From Larix kaempferi (taxonomy: Eukaryota > Streptophyta > Pinopsida > Pinales > Pinaceae), in assembly GCA_027924585.1 (NCBI GenBank), contig BSBM01000602.1:12640501-12704500 (forward strand): 64,000 bases of DNA. Direction: 5' to 3'. How positions within the stretch are numbered: the first letter of the stretch is position 1; each line of letters opens with the position of its first letter. The position numbers and the translations under genes are program-made. Below the pieces are notes generated by a model. That model made no database searches, was not told where the DNA came from, and saw nothing but the letters and a program-made list of their open reading frames with translations. Of the stretch, positions 46,342 to 56,880 are shown piece after piece.

Positions 46342-46859
46342 TGTTAAAGAAATGTAAATGCGGAAGATATTCTAGATATACTTGTCTATTGTATTATTGT
46401 ATTCCTCCTTCGGGAGATGTCATTGATGTAATTGATAACGTAAGAGTCATTGAAAGAGTCAATGTAAACCCTGACTGTTAGGTCGGCCTGGAAATAACTA
46501 GAAAGTAATATTTTATTGTAAAGTGTATAGGTCGGCCCAGTTAGGTGAGTCAAGCCGACCTAATTAGTAAAAAGGTCAAGTCACTTGTTAAGTATAAATA
46601 GGAGGTTTAGTTGCTCATTTGTATCACTCACCTCACTCACTCAAGTTCACATCGGAGAGAGAGAAGTTCGCACAAGTGAAGGAGAGAAGCTGATTTTGTC
46701 TTGTACTTGTGAATTCTATATTGAGGAAGTTTTGCCGAGGTTTTCTCCCTTGTGCTTTCCCCGAGAGAAATTATGTGTTCTTTGTGTTTGTTGTGCTTGT
46801 CTTTCTTTCAGTGATTAGATTGTTTAATGTTATTATGCTAAACAAGTGAAAAACTAACA
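46342..46859 (+). mobile_element. Intact solo LTR with perfect CTAGT target duplication
   Basis: 518 bp, TGTTAAAGAAATG ... AAAAACTAACA, with CTAGT at 46337-46341 and 46860-46864. Plus orientation is set by the TATA box GTATAAATAGG (46592-46602) and a CACTCACCTCACTCAC leader. It sits in the right LTR of the minus-strand Copia. Clean ends indicate a relatively recent insertion followed by LTR recombination. Confidence 0.92.
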
Positions 46860-47029
46860 CTAGTGTCATCCCATTACCTCTAAAAGAAAACTTTGATACA
46901 ATCAATACATAAATCACTTCTACTCATTGAAGTTGCAAAACTGAACTAATTGAAAACTACTCCCTAAGCCTTGCTTTTATGACAGTGGCATAGGGAAAAG
47001 GGTGAAAATCAAAATGGACTTAATCATAG

Positions 47030-47690
47030 CTCTTATCTAGTTGGGCCCAATAGAGAGTGCTCGACAATGTGGGTATGAAGGGCCACAATTGGTTTAACTG
47101 TCATGAATGCTCTGTCATGGGTGACCCTAGCAAAGTTCTTGGCTTGTGTAGTTAGTGAGGGTTTTTTATGTTATTCGCTATGATTTTGGCCCAACAAACT
47201 GCTTGGACTTTGGGATGAGATTGAGTTTCCCTTGTTGCACTTAGGCCCTTAGCTAGGGGGTGGCTCTATGCTATGCAAGCTTATCAACGGGTTGTAAATC
47301 CTTTGAATTGAATTGTGTACAGATTCGATGAAGAAAATAAGTACCCATTTGCTATATTAATTGTTGTGTTTGCTTTATTTTCTTTAATGATTTCTTTGCA
47401 GGTATGTTGTGCCTTAATCTTAGATCTGCTTTGTTTATGATGCACATATGGTCGGATTTATATTCTTAATGACAAATCCATTTGTGCTTGTTATAGATCT
47501 GAAGTTGCATGTAGATTCTAGCTCAGTGGAAGGATTTTTTTATTAAAACATAAATCATGTGCAAGTTTCCCCATTGGTTGTATAAGATATTAGTGAGACT
47601 TGTTAAGGAGAAAATGGCAAATCCTTCATCCTACATATAGGAAAAGGCAGCATGTGCATTATAGCTTATGGATATTTCATTTCCCAAGGT
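47030..47690. other. No recognisable feature
   Basis: Stops are frequent in all frames and no repeat boundary was found. Confidence 0.4.
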
Positions 47691-48382
47691 CAATTGCTTC
47701 TAAAGATAAAGACATAGATGCTTTGAAGATTGCACTTTTGAATCAGTACGAGGAATCAAAATAATGGAGGAGAAAAGAGCATCAATTTGATATGAAGATT
47801 GATCAAGACCCTTGACCTTAAATTTAAAGTCAAAAGGTTGACATATGAAATAGTTGATGACCAAGAATCCGGAATATAAGTCCATGGTAGAGGAACTACA
47901 AACTTAAAAGGGTCTGGCATTTGAAGCAATGTTGAAGGAACTTTCTGAATTATGAAAGAGATCATGGGACAAAACAAATGCCTTCTAAAGATATTTCAAG
48001 AAAACAATCAATTGATAGCCATATTTAAGCATTTGAAATACATCATTGAGGATTTTAAAATGAAGAGTCAAGCTGATGTTGAGTTCTTGAGAGGTCTGGC
48101 ATTTGAAGCAATGTTGAAGGAACTTTCTGAATTATGAAAGAGATCATGGGACTAAACAAATGCCTTCTAAAGATATTTCAAGAAAACAATCAATTGATAG
48201 CCATATTTAAGCATTTGAAATACATCATTGAGGATTTTAAAATGAAGAGTCAAGCTGATGTTGAGTTCTTGAGAACTCATGTCAAAACAAAGGAAATGGA
48301 GATGTATTATCGGAAATGTAGGTTGAAACACAGACAAGTGCAGATGAACTATGTGCAAGCCAAATTGCAGCATGTTGAGTAA
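47690..48382 (+). pseudogene. Broken coiled-coil-like reading frame with an internal tandem duplication
   Basis: Plus-strand fragments read DKDIDALKIALLNQYEESK (about 47700-47760), GLAFEAMLKELSEL, then KEIMGLNKCLLKIFQENNQL and a charged helical tail ending ...QAKLQHVE at 48382. The style is that of a charged, heptad-rich protein, but no family was recognised. Stops and a +1 shift separate the pieces. The 182-bp duplication repeats the GLAFEAM...VEFLR part. This could be a pseudogene of a host gene or an exon remnant carried by a transposon. Confidence 0.4.
47911..48274 (+). repeat. Nearly perfect 182-bp tandem duplication
   Basis: Units 47911-48092 and 48093-48274 differ at only one base that I could find (GGGACAAAAC against GGGACTAAAC). 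Each begins GGTCTGGCATTTGAAGC and ends GAGTTCTTGAGA. Confidence 0.95.
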
Positions 48383-50004
48383 GAATGCACATTTGAGAGT
48401 TAGTACAAATTGAGTTCGCTTAATAGTTAAGAACATGATTAGGTTTCATTCCAATTTCCCATTATGATTTTTGATGGAGAAACTAGGACAGTCGGGGGAA
48501 AGTGCTAGCGCAATGATGAGGTGTGATGACCTTACACAAAGGAATATAATGACTTTGAAAAGTAGAGTGTTTACCCAGTTCGGGGTTTTCTTCACTATAA
48601 CCAGGGGTATCCTTGCTGTGCTCAGTGCTGCTGGTTTTCTTGTAATTTTTTGTGGCTGTTTTAGAGATACTATTTTCTGCAAATTCATGGCTGTTAACAT
48701 TTATATTTTTAACAACTTTTGCATCCAATCTGTCGTTCCATTAGTTGTCTGTGAAAAGTAGCATTGTTGAATCCTCTAGCTGGAAAATACCATCTAGATA
48801 ATTGGTCAACACAACATCTAGATGATTGGTCAAGAATTTATTTGACAGGATGATACAACATTCTTGATCAAGCCCTTTTGGGTGTGGCTTGCACAAGCTT
48901 GACAATTTTGAATTTTGCAAGATACATCTGAAGTAACCCAACCAAAAGATTGGAACACTATTATTGGTTCACATTATTCAATATATCCTCTCACAAAAAG
49001 GGAGGACAATTAGCTACTAATGCCGGTGCTCATACTTAATATTTCCGATTGACTACATATCACTTAACCAAACTTCAATATGCAGTGTCATGGAATGTTT
49101 TTCATTATCCAGGTAAGTTTCACTATAATACATTTGAAGATGATTCAAAGCCACATAAGTTCCTCTTCTAGATGCTTCATCTCATACAGAAGGACGAATG
49201 CATTCTTTGTCCATTTTTCTGTCTCCATTTCATTCTTTTTGTTGCAAGTTATGTTCTTGTAGATCTGGTTTTTAAAAGTGACCAAACTTCTACTCAGTAG
49301 ATACTAAGTCATATACAACTTACTATAGATGAAGAGGCTGACCAGGTCCAAAAGGGTATTCCCCTCTTCCATTTTATTATCCTTTGCTTTTCCTATTTCT
49401 TGGATGGCTTCAAAAGAGAATAAGCTTGGATGCAATGCACAAGTGAATAGGCAAAGCCTGATACAAATATCCAAACTTCAAAGAATGTGCATGTATGTTG
49501 GCATTGGCAATCTCTCCTCCCTGCTATGGATATACACCTCTTATCTCTCATCACTTCTGAAATTCTCCTGTTCATATCTGGAATAGATTACGCTAGTTTA
49601 CTTGCTGAAGTAAGGAATGCAAATGCAGTTCAGAAGCTACAACACTGGTTCTTGCCCATCAAAGTCTTCTGTAATAAACAATTAGAAAAAGAATTTCCAT
49701 AGACTCAAGTTTGTTTCATCTGACAGAATAGCCCTTATTTTTCATTTTCCTTGAAGTTAATAAGGAGAAGGCACTAGCAGTTTGTCCAATGCTCTGCAAA
49801 TAGTCACAAGAACATACCTTGTTAGAAGAGAGCATCCAAACTCTGAGAGAATGTCTTCAGTTTTTGCAACATAATATGTTTACTTTAAGAATACAACCTA
49901 AATGTCTACAAGTCTAAATAAATAAAGTGCATAAGAATTCCTATATTATGGGTGACTGAATATTTAGTAGCAGAAAATTTCCTGTTGCCCTTGGCCTAGT
50001 CCCT

Positions 50005-50010
50005 TTTATT
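50005..50010 (-). terminator. Polyadenylation signal of the minus-strand membrane-protein gene
   Basis: AATAAA on minus, about 50 nt beyond the stop codon at 50063-50061. Position and orientation fit a 3' UTR signal. Confidence 0.55.
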
Positions 50011-50060
50011 TAATGTCTGGTTCTACTCATTTAATATCGTGAAACTAGGAGTTTGAGGAA

Positions 50061-51527
50061 TTAAAGCAAAGGAGGGTACAAGGGGCTTACACTGGTTTTC
50101 TCTGATTCATTATTTGAGGCACGACTTGTGAAATTGTGCATAGACAGTGGACTTGCCTGCCCTGATGTTGGTGATAAATCTTGCAGGCTACCAGTGCCTT
50201 GTGAAAATATACCTGAAAAACAATCAGTGAAGCAAACATAAACTTCTCTCAGTGATCCAATTCTTCAGCTGACGTAACAGAAGTGAAAATAGGTCTCTCA
50301 AAATTCTAATCCTTATAGCAGATTTACCTGAAGATTTCAGCAAACTTGCAAAATCCTATTTTAAGCTATGACTGTAGAGAATACGCTTTATGAAGATGCC
50401 TAACAGAGAATGAAATCAGAAAGGTTGCCTGCAAAACTACTCTAACAATTGTGGACCTCCAAAGCCATAGTGAGAGCATGGGTGACTAATAAGCATGGAC
50501 TTATGTTCGGTTCCTAAGCTTTGCCAGCACAAAACCTCAAAATCAAATTGCCATTGACTAGATCAAGAAAATGGAATATCACAGTAGACATTCAGTATAC
50601 AATGATGAAACAAAACGAACATACAGTGCTCTATTATCCTTGCAATGATATCAATCTAATGGATTCACTGCCTGTGGGCTAGAGTTTATTTTCTTGTAGG
50701 TTAAGAACAGTGCCATATTGATATAAACTAGTTAGAGTCGTGGTCCTATAAGCAATAAAGGCATCTGTCTTTTAGTTCAAAGGTGACAATTGTGAAGCGA
50801 AAGAGCAGAGACTACCTTGCGTGATCATAATAACACCAAAGGAAAGAGTGACGAACAACGCCCAAAAGCTTGTTTTCTCCGAAGAAGGCTTTGCAAGCTT
50901 GTTTCTTCTTGTTGATTTCATTCTTTCTAGCCTTGCTTTTCTACGCAAAGATGTATCATAAATGCCATTCGTATGCCTTTCCCCGGAAGCATCCTTGGCT
51001 CTTCTTGGAGGCCTTGGAGGTTTTTTCCGACTGGGTTTCAGGTTACAGTTTCCAGTCCCGTCCGTAGCCTTCTCAGAACATCCAGCAAGGGAAACCGTGC
51101 CTTTTGCCAAACCGATATCTGGAGACTGGTTTGCAACAGCAGGAACAGTAGATTCCTTCACTGTATCGTGATGAGATGAAAAATCCATCTTAGCATTTTT
51201 CTTTTGGACAGCCCCACATTGAATTACATTGTTCCCGGCATGGCCATCTTCTGATCCATTAACTATCAATGTTAAGCTTAACCTACACCCTATTTTTCCA
51301 AACAACTTTTTGGTAAAAGCTAGGAATGGAGGAGCCTCTGGTTCAGTGACCTTAATACCACTTTCCAGATCATACCCATTTGCCCTTTCTGATTTCAAGA
51401 TAAGCCCATCTATATCAGAATACCCAATGGGTATATTGACATTCTGTTGAAGAGTAGCACTGGATTCCAGAGGCATAATGTACGCATGTTTTGATTGCTT
51501 GCAGCTCTCCAGCCCATCCATTTGCAT
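50061..51527 (-). CDS. Plant-specific single-pass membrane protein (uncharacterised), two exons
   Basis: Exon 1 runs 51527-50816 from the first ATG in frame (MQMDGLESCKQ). A GT donor (CAAG|GTAGTC) joins it in phase 1 to exon 2, 50212-50061, after the acceptor TTTTTCAG. The product is about 287 residues. Its C-terminal half has a basic, proline-rich patch (KPSRKKPPRPPRRAKD), then RRKARLERMKSTRRNK, then one hydrophobic segment (FWALFVTLSFGVIMITQG), followed by a Ser/Asn-rich tail. The PRPPR, RxERMK and membrane-segment order is that of a small family of uncharacterised plant transmembrane proteins. The role is unknown; a C-terminally anchored protein with a long cytosolic side is an inference. 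A second ATG two codons on (51521) could also be used. An in-frame stop lies upstream, so this is the start unless a further 5' exon splices in. The start lies in a 113-bp tandem duplication. Confidence 0.75.
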
Positions 51528-51721
51528 GACAGTAATGAGCTTAAAGGGCACCCAAAAATGCTTAAATTAAAGCAAAACTGCCATATCTACCAATTGAAAG
51601 CAACAGACTGCTTGCAGCTCTCCAGCCCATCCATTTGCATGACAGTAATGAGCTTAAAGGGCACCCAAAAATGCTTAAACTAAAGCAAAACTGCCATACC
51701 TACCAATTGAAAGCAACAGAA
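51496..51721. repeat. 113-bp tandem duplication over the gene start
   Basis: Units 51496-51608 and 51609-51721 are identical except at a few sites (for example CTTAAATTAAAG against CTTAAACTAAAG). Each includes the minus-strand ATGCAAATGGATGGGCTGG start region and upstream leader. Confidence 0.95.
51587..51640 (-). other. Potential upstream ORF created by the duplication
   Basis: In the upstream unit the duplicated start reads MQMDGLESCKQSVAFNW and then stops (TAG at 51589-51587), 59 nt before the main ATG. It has the same start context as the main ORF. It matters only if the transcript begins upstream of 51640. Confidence 0.5.
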
Positions 51722-52390
51722 GCTCCAAGTTCAGCAAAGAGGCATGCAACTTATCTCCAGATGACAGTCCTGAATGAACCCCAATACTCAAAAGCATAGG
51801 CAAAACTCATGTGGGCATCCAGCTTTCCTACTCCAGGTTGGTACCCAAATGTCAAATAGTTATTGAGTATCAGCCTGAGATAGTCCTTAATTAGCAAGCT
51901 TTGTTGAAACCATTCCTGTACCTGTTCAGAGAAATTTTGAGCTTCATTGGCACACTAACATTAGTTCAATAAGGTTTGACTGCTGAAAACTGAATTCTCA
52001 GAACTGTACACAAATCAAGGGACTTTCTAACTATAGAAGGTTGCCTGGAAAAAGAAAGTGGTTTGGTTGTAAAAGCTATCACAGTAGATAGACCTCTACA
52101 TCAAGTCACTATGAGCTTGGTAGGTGGAAGGGAACATATTTCTACAATGTGGATAATGTTCTGGTTTCCTAATAGAGAGTGATAGCTGAGCATAATCATC
52201 TGTAATGTATTGCACCGCTTAAAACTCATGATGTATGAATGCTTTTTTACTGTTATTTTAAGGATATTTTATTACATTTCTGTCCCTTACACGACTCATT
52301 CGGCCCAGCAGGCCGGCACATTATATTTATCCCATGAATCCAAATGCTTAAAAGTTGACGTTGATGTTGTGAGATCCATGTCCCAACCGT

Positions 52391-53700
52391 GGTCAACTAC
52401 ATTAATTAAAATCCAGAGCTCATACGTGTTTATAAACGGGGGCTACTGTCATTTTGCATTTGAGATGAACAAAATTCTTTAAGTAGTGGAAGGTAAGCCA
52501 TCACTGTAAGTCCAGTAAGTCCAGAAAGGAGGCTACTGGCATTTTATATTTGAGATGAACAAAATTCTTTTTGCGCGGCTTGCATTCAGTGGAAGGTAAA
52601 TCATCTGGGAGTATAGAAAAGTCTCAAATGGCAAATGTGTGTAAATATTAGTCTAAATAATTGATTGAATATAATGTTTTGAATTTTTTTTGTTATGATC
52701 TGTGGAATCTGGTGATGTAATTTTTGCATAGCCTAAACTTTTTTACTATAAGCTTTCAAACTATTTCAAATGAAAAAAATTGATTTTTTCTGGTATGATA
52801 TTGAAAAAATCATTTAAAAATATTAATTATAATTATGAAATTCTGAAATTTTGGATGTTTTTGGTGTTTTTATGGTGTTGAATCCATTTTTATTATCAAA
52901 ATCGCCATTGAAATACAGTTAAATTCAGATTTTGCAAAATAAAAGACCTTCAGTGAAAAGCCCAAGCCCCGTCCATGCCAAATAGTGGAATTTTACACGA
53001 CTCTGTATTTTTGACTACTTTGATGGAATCCAGTAAAAATTTTGAAGAAATTTTTAAACTTTCAATTAACATTATTAAATTTTACATAATTTAAATATCT
53101 TAAGATATTTGAAAACACTAAATCTATTTATATATTTAAAAGCATGATTTAAACAACACAAAATTCAAATTTATTAAAAAAAATCACCAAATTATAGTAA
53201 TTAAAAAAAAAACCAAATCAAGTAAAAAACTCATATGAAATATGAAAGGCAAAATCAATTTTTAAACTCTTATAATTTTTGGTGTAAACTGTCTCGATTA
53301 TAGAAAGAGAATCAAGGCCATCGTGAACTTTTAATAAACTCATATGAGAGGCAAAATCAATTTTTAAACTCTTATAATTTTTGGTGTAAACTGTCTTGAT
53401 TATAGAAAGAGAATCAAGGCCATCGTGAACTTTTAATAGATCTCATAATCATTTAAACTAATCCTCAAAATTATATTTAATTATATCTTATAAATTAAGA
53501 AAAAAAATTGTAATTATATAAAATTCGTATATTTTTATATATCACATTAATTTGATAAAAAATTAAAAAACACCATGACATTTATGTTGACTGTTGACTG
53601 TTTGCATTAATTAAAATCAAAAGCCATACGTGTTTATAAAAAGGAGGTCATTGACATTTTTGTGAGGCTTGCATGTTGGTGAACGCAGTCGACCACTTCA
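52391..53700. repeat. Repeated promoter-like blocks upstream of the membrane-protein gene
   Basis: CATTAATTAAAATC...ATACGTGTTTATAAA occurs at 52399-52434 and again at 53605-53640. GGCTACTG(T/G)CATTTT...GAGATGAACAAAATTCTTT occurs at 52441-52480 and 52531-52571. TTTATAAA is palindromic and could serve the minus-strand gene. Whether this is a real promoter or part of a repeat is not resolved. Confidence 0.4.
53227..53437. repeat. ~105-bp tandem duplication in AT-rich DNA
   Basis: Units at 53227-53335 and 53336-53437, nearly identical apart from a 7-bp indel near the start and CTCGATT against CTTGATT. The unit and the following TTAATTATATCTTATAAATT stretch recur at 63570-63700. Confidence 0.9.
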
Positions 53701-55840
53701 GAAACTTGACAAATGTGTGCACGTTTTCTCACCAAACCAAAATTTTGGATGTATATGTATTTTTTAAAGATATATTTTGATATAATATAAATTGATTATA
53801 AATTTATATTTAATTGTATTTTATAAAGTTATATTTAATTGCATAAAAAAGGGGATGCATTTTACAATTCCATAAAGATTTCATGTATAATGTTTATACA
53901 TATTTTTGTCATTATATGATAAACTAAAGAATCATTAAAAGATTTATTTTGCAAACATCTTTTAAATATATATTTGTTTATATATGTTTTTGACATAAAA
54001 GGAACATTAATGGCAAAATTATAAGCTTTTCATGAAAAATGTTGAAGAAAAAGAAAATCATGGTAACGAACTTTGTGTGTATATGTCCAAAAAAAGCCAT
54101 AGGGCTAAAACATATTTAAGAAAAAGGCTCATTATAGTAGTATGCAAATGCACATCAACAAGCTTAATAATAGAGACCCCTTAATTGTTCACTCTGTAAG
54201 ATCCAACTAACACTCATTTATGGAAGAAATTGTTGAATTCCATGTTTTCTTGCTTCTCTATTGGCTATAAAAAAATGCATCTTCTTCCAAATTTACGATT
54301 TCCAAAATCTACAATGTTATGTTGTTGATTTATTGATTCATTACCCATCTTGTGAGTGTCTTTACTTTGCACTCTAAGCCCTTCTTTTTCTCTTTATATT
54401 GAATGTTGAACAACGATGAATTTTGGGTCTTTGTTACTTTTAGTGTGGAGGAGATCTTTCAAAGAAGAAGGAATAAGCCAAGGAGTCAACTTGGAGATTA
54501 CTAACAAATGTATAATTGTACTCACAATCCTTGATTTAATACGCATTTTAACACCTTCCCCAAAATCATTATCTAAATGGACGTATGTTGGTATTGCTTC
54601 TTTATCTTAGATTTTGGTTTGTTTAATGTACTCTTAACATCTAACTGATGGGAAATTTTAACCTTTTTGAAATATAGAGTTAGGTGTTGGATGTTCACAT
54701 GCATGTAAGTCTTGGAGTGGGCATGCATAACTGATTGTTGTTTCTCTTGTTGTTCAAGGAAACAACAGAAGAATACTTCAGAAGATCATTCTAGATTGGT
54801 CTCTTTCCTCTTCTCTCTTTCTTTGACTTAAAGAATGATTTATTTGTTGTTGTTTAGATTCTTTAAGTATGTTGGAAAATTGTGTATATTAGTTGATCCA
54901 TACAATATCATCCCCTTCGATTGTGTAGAATTTAGTCGATAGATTCTTGAATTTTGTCTGCAACAAATTAGCAACCATACTGGGAAGATTTTCTAAATCT
55001 TACATTACATTAGTTCAAAGTATTTTCTTGGTAGGAATAAGTTTTTTGTAGGTGTAAGCCATGATACTTTATTGTAGGTATTTAAATATCATTAAATTTT
55101 GATGTTTGTTGTATTTAGTGTCAGTAAACGAGTGCACTAGTTTAGGAGAAATAGTAGTAGAGCTTCGTGTTTGTTCCCTTTTAAGTTGTGATGCCCATAC
55201 CTTTCCTAGTAAGGAATGCGAGCTATTTTAGGTTGGATATTTTTTCTTAGATTTTGATTTTTTCATACTCCAAGACTTGACTCTTAGTTGTTTCAATTGC
55301 CTTCATTTATTGCTTAGTTTTTCTTGTTGATTTGATTATAAGTTTTGCATTATTTTATGCGTGTTTGTTAATTCAATTATAGTCTTCCTAGATTCATCGA
55401 TCCAACATTCTTTGGAGTTGAATAATTGGTCTTCATTCACTAGTGCATTGTTTGATTTGTTGATTAATTTTTTTTTAAAGTAAATTGTGAAATTGCTTTT
55501 TCACCAATCAATGTATGCCATAGTAGATCATCACAATCTTAGATGATCCTCTAAGATCAAAGGATTATTATGTAAATTTAACAATATTTCCATGAAAACA
55601 CTTATAATAATTCAATATTCATCTCCAAGACCTAATGAAACTTGTCCAAATACAATGTATGACCACAATGAAACTAATGATTTAGACTTGGATTTTTCAT
55701 AACCATTCGATTATAGAAGTTCAATGCCCTGTGCCCAACTAACTTATTAGTCATAAGCCTCCTAGACCTAGTGAGTCTAAAGGTTAGACACAACTTGCCA
55801 TGACCATCCAATGTGCATACTTAACCAGGCTTAGACCTAG
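53440..55840. other. AT-rich intergenic DNA without recognised genes
   Basis: Only short frames (longest 54416-54610, 64 residues) without domain similarity. No LTR ends were found. Confidence 0.45.
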
Positions 55841-55851
55841 CCAGTTCAATA

Positions 55852-56079
55852 TTGAAACATAATGTTTTGGACCTCGAACTGTCCAATGCACATACTCAAC
55901 CACTTGGACCTAGTCATTCCAATGTTCAAAGACAACCTCTTGGACCTCAATTGTCCAATATGTATACCCAACCTCTTGGACCTCAATTGTCCAATATGTA
56001 TACCCAACCTCTTGGACCTAGTTCGTCCAATGTTCGAACCTCACTAGTGCAATGTGTGTACTCAACCTCTTGGACCTAG
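55852..56079 (+). pseudogene. Gag N-terminal region made of 12-residue repeats
   Basis: An open 75-residue frame carries repeats of QPLGPQLSNMYT. Two perfect 36-bp units (55933-55968, 55969-56004) are followed by two perfect 58-bp units (56005-56062, 56063-56120) whose length is not a multiple of three, so the frame breaks. The same frame continues for a while as decayed gag. The repeat type (Pro/Gln/Ser/Asn-rich) fits the disordered N-terminus of some Gypsy gag proteins. Confidence 0.6.
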
Positions 56080-56719
56080 TTCGTCCAATGTTCGAACCTC
56101 ACTAGTGCAATGTGTGTACTCAACCTCTTGGACCCTCTTAATCCAATGTTTAACTCGTACTCATGGACATCACTAGTCCAATGTGCATACCCCACCTCTT
56201 GCATCTTATTAATATATTGTCTAGAATCAACCTCTTAGGCCTAGCCCACCTAATGCTCCAAATCAATGTTTTGAGCCTAACCCACCTAATGTTCACAATC
56301 AAACCTATGTTCAAAAATTGTATGGTGGACCATATCCTCACTCACAACCAAACCTCCTTGTATGACCAAACTCACAAGTTTGGAAAAATCAATAGTATTA
56401 GCCTCAATAACCTAATCATTCTTACGAACCTAGTACTCCTTCGCAATTGTTTGGTCTAACTAGTTGTATTCACCCTATCAAGATGCATGGAGAAATCCAT
56501 AAGGAAAAACTTTACCTTGAATTATCTAGCAATATTACATGTGCATATGTTACAAGATTGACCAATGACCCTATTCACCATGATCCAATTTGACCACCCA
56601 TGCCAACGAAGATCACATATGACATTACTAAGTTTGGAGCAAGACTCTAATGGAGAAGGTAGTTACCATGTGTATGCCTTTTTTCTGTGGTGTTCTTTAA
56701 GAGGATATTCATGACTCGA

Positions 56720-56880
56720 TTAAGTCAAGACTTTTCTAATGAACCATACATGGATCAACGGCTAAATGGTATAATAGAGTCTTCCCCCAATGAACACTTT
56801 CATCCTTTCCATAATTAGCATATATGTTTTTAAGGTTCTTTCAAGTACCCATCAAATATGAAAGTGGAACAAATTTGTGG
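56720..56880 (+). pseudogene. Gypsy gag core remnant
   Basis: The frame reads TIHGSTAKWYNRVFPQ, matching the L-x-G-x-A-x-x-W-Y-x-x-L-P signature of Gypsy gag, with a stop soon after and then FLRFFQVPIKYE. Non-functional. Confidence 0.65.

Larger units (their letters stand above)
41812..47100 (-). mobile_element. Decayed Ty1/Copia element, minus strand, with two nested LTRs
   Basis: The minus-strand primer site CTTTGATACCA (46149-46159) abuts an LTR that starts TGTTAAAATC at 46160. The LTR pair is visible as 41812-42013 plus 43413-43560 on the left and 46160-46341 plus 46860-47030 on the right. The left LTR is split by a Gypsy-type LTR (42014-43412) and the right by a solo LTR (46342-46864). 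Between them, read right to left, lie gag, zinc-knuckle, protease and RT remnants in Copia order. The outer ends are approximate. Confidence 0.8.

Noticed and set aside
49329-49450. Possible Copia RNase H remnant (PISWMASKENK resembles the I-S-W-x-S-K-K motif).
   Set aside because: Only a short, weak match; no flanking RT or LTR on the same strand.
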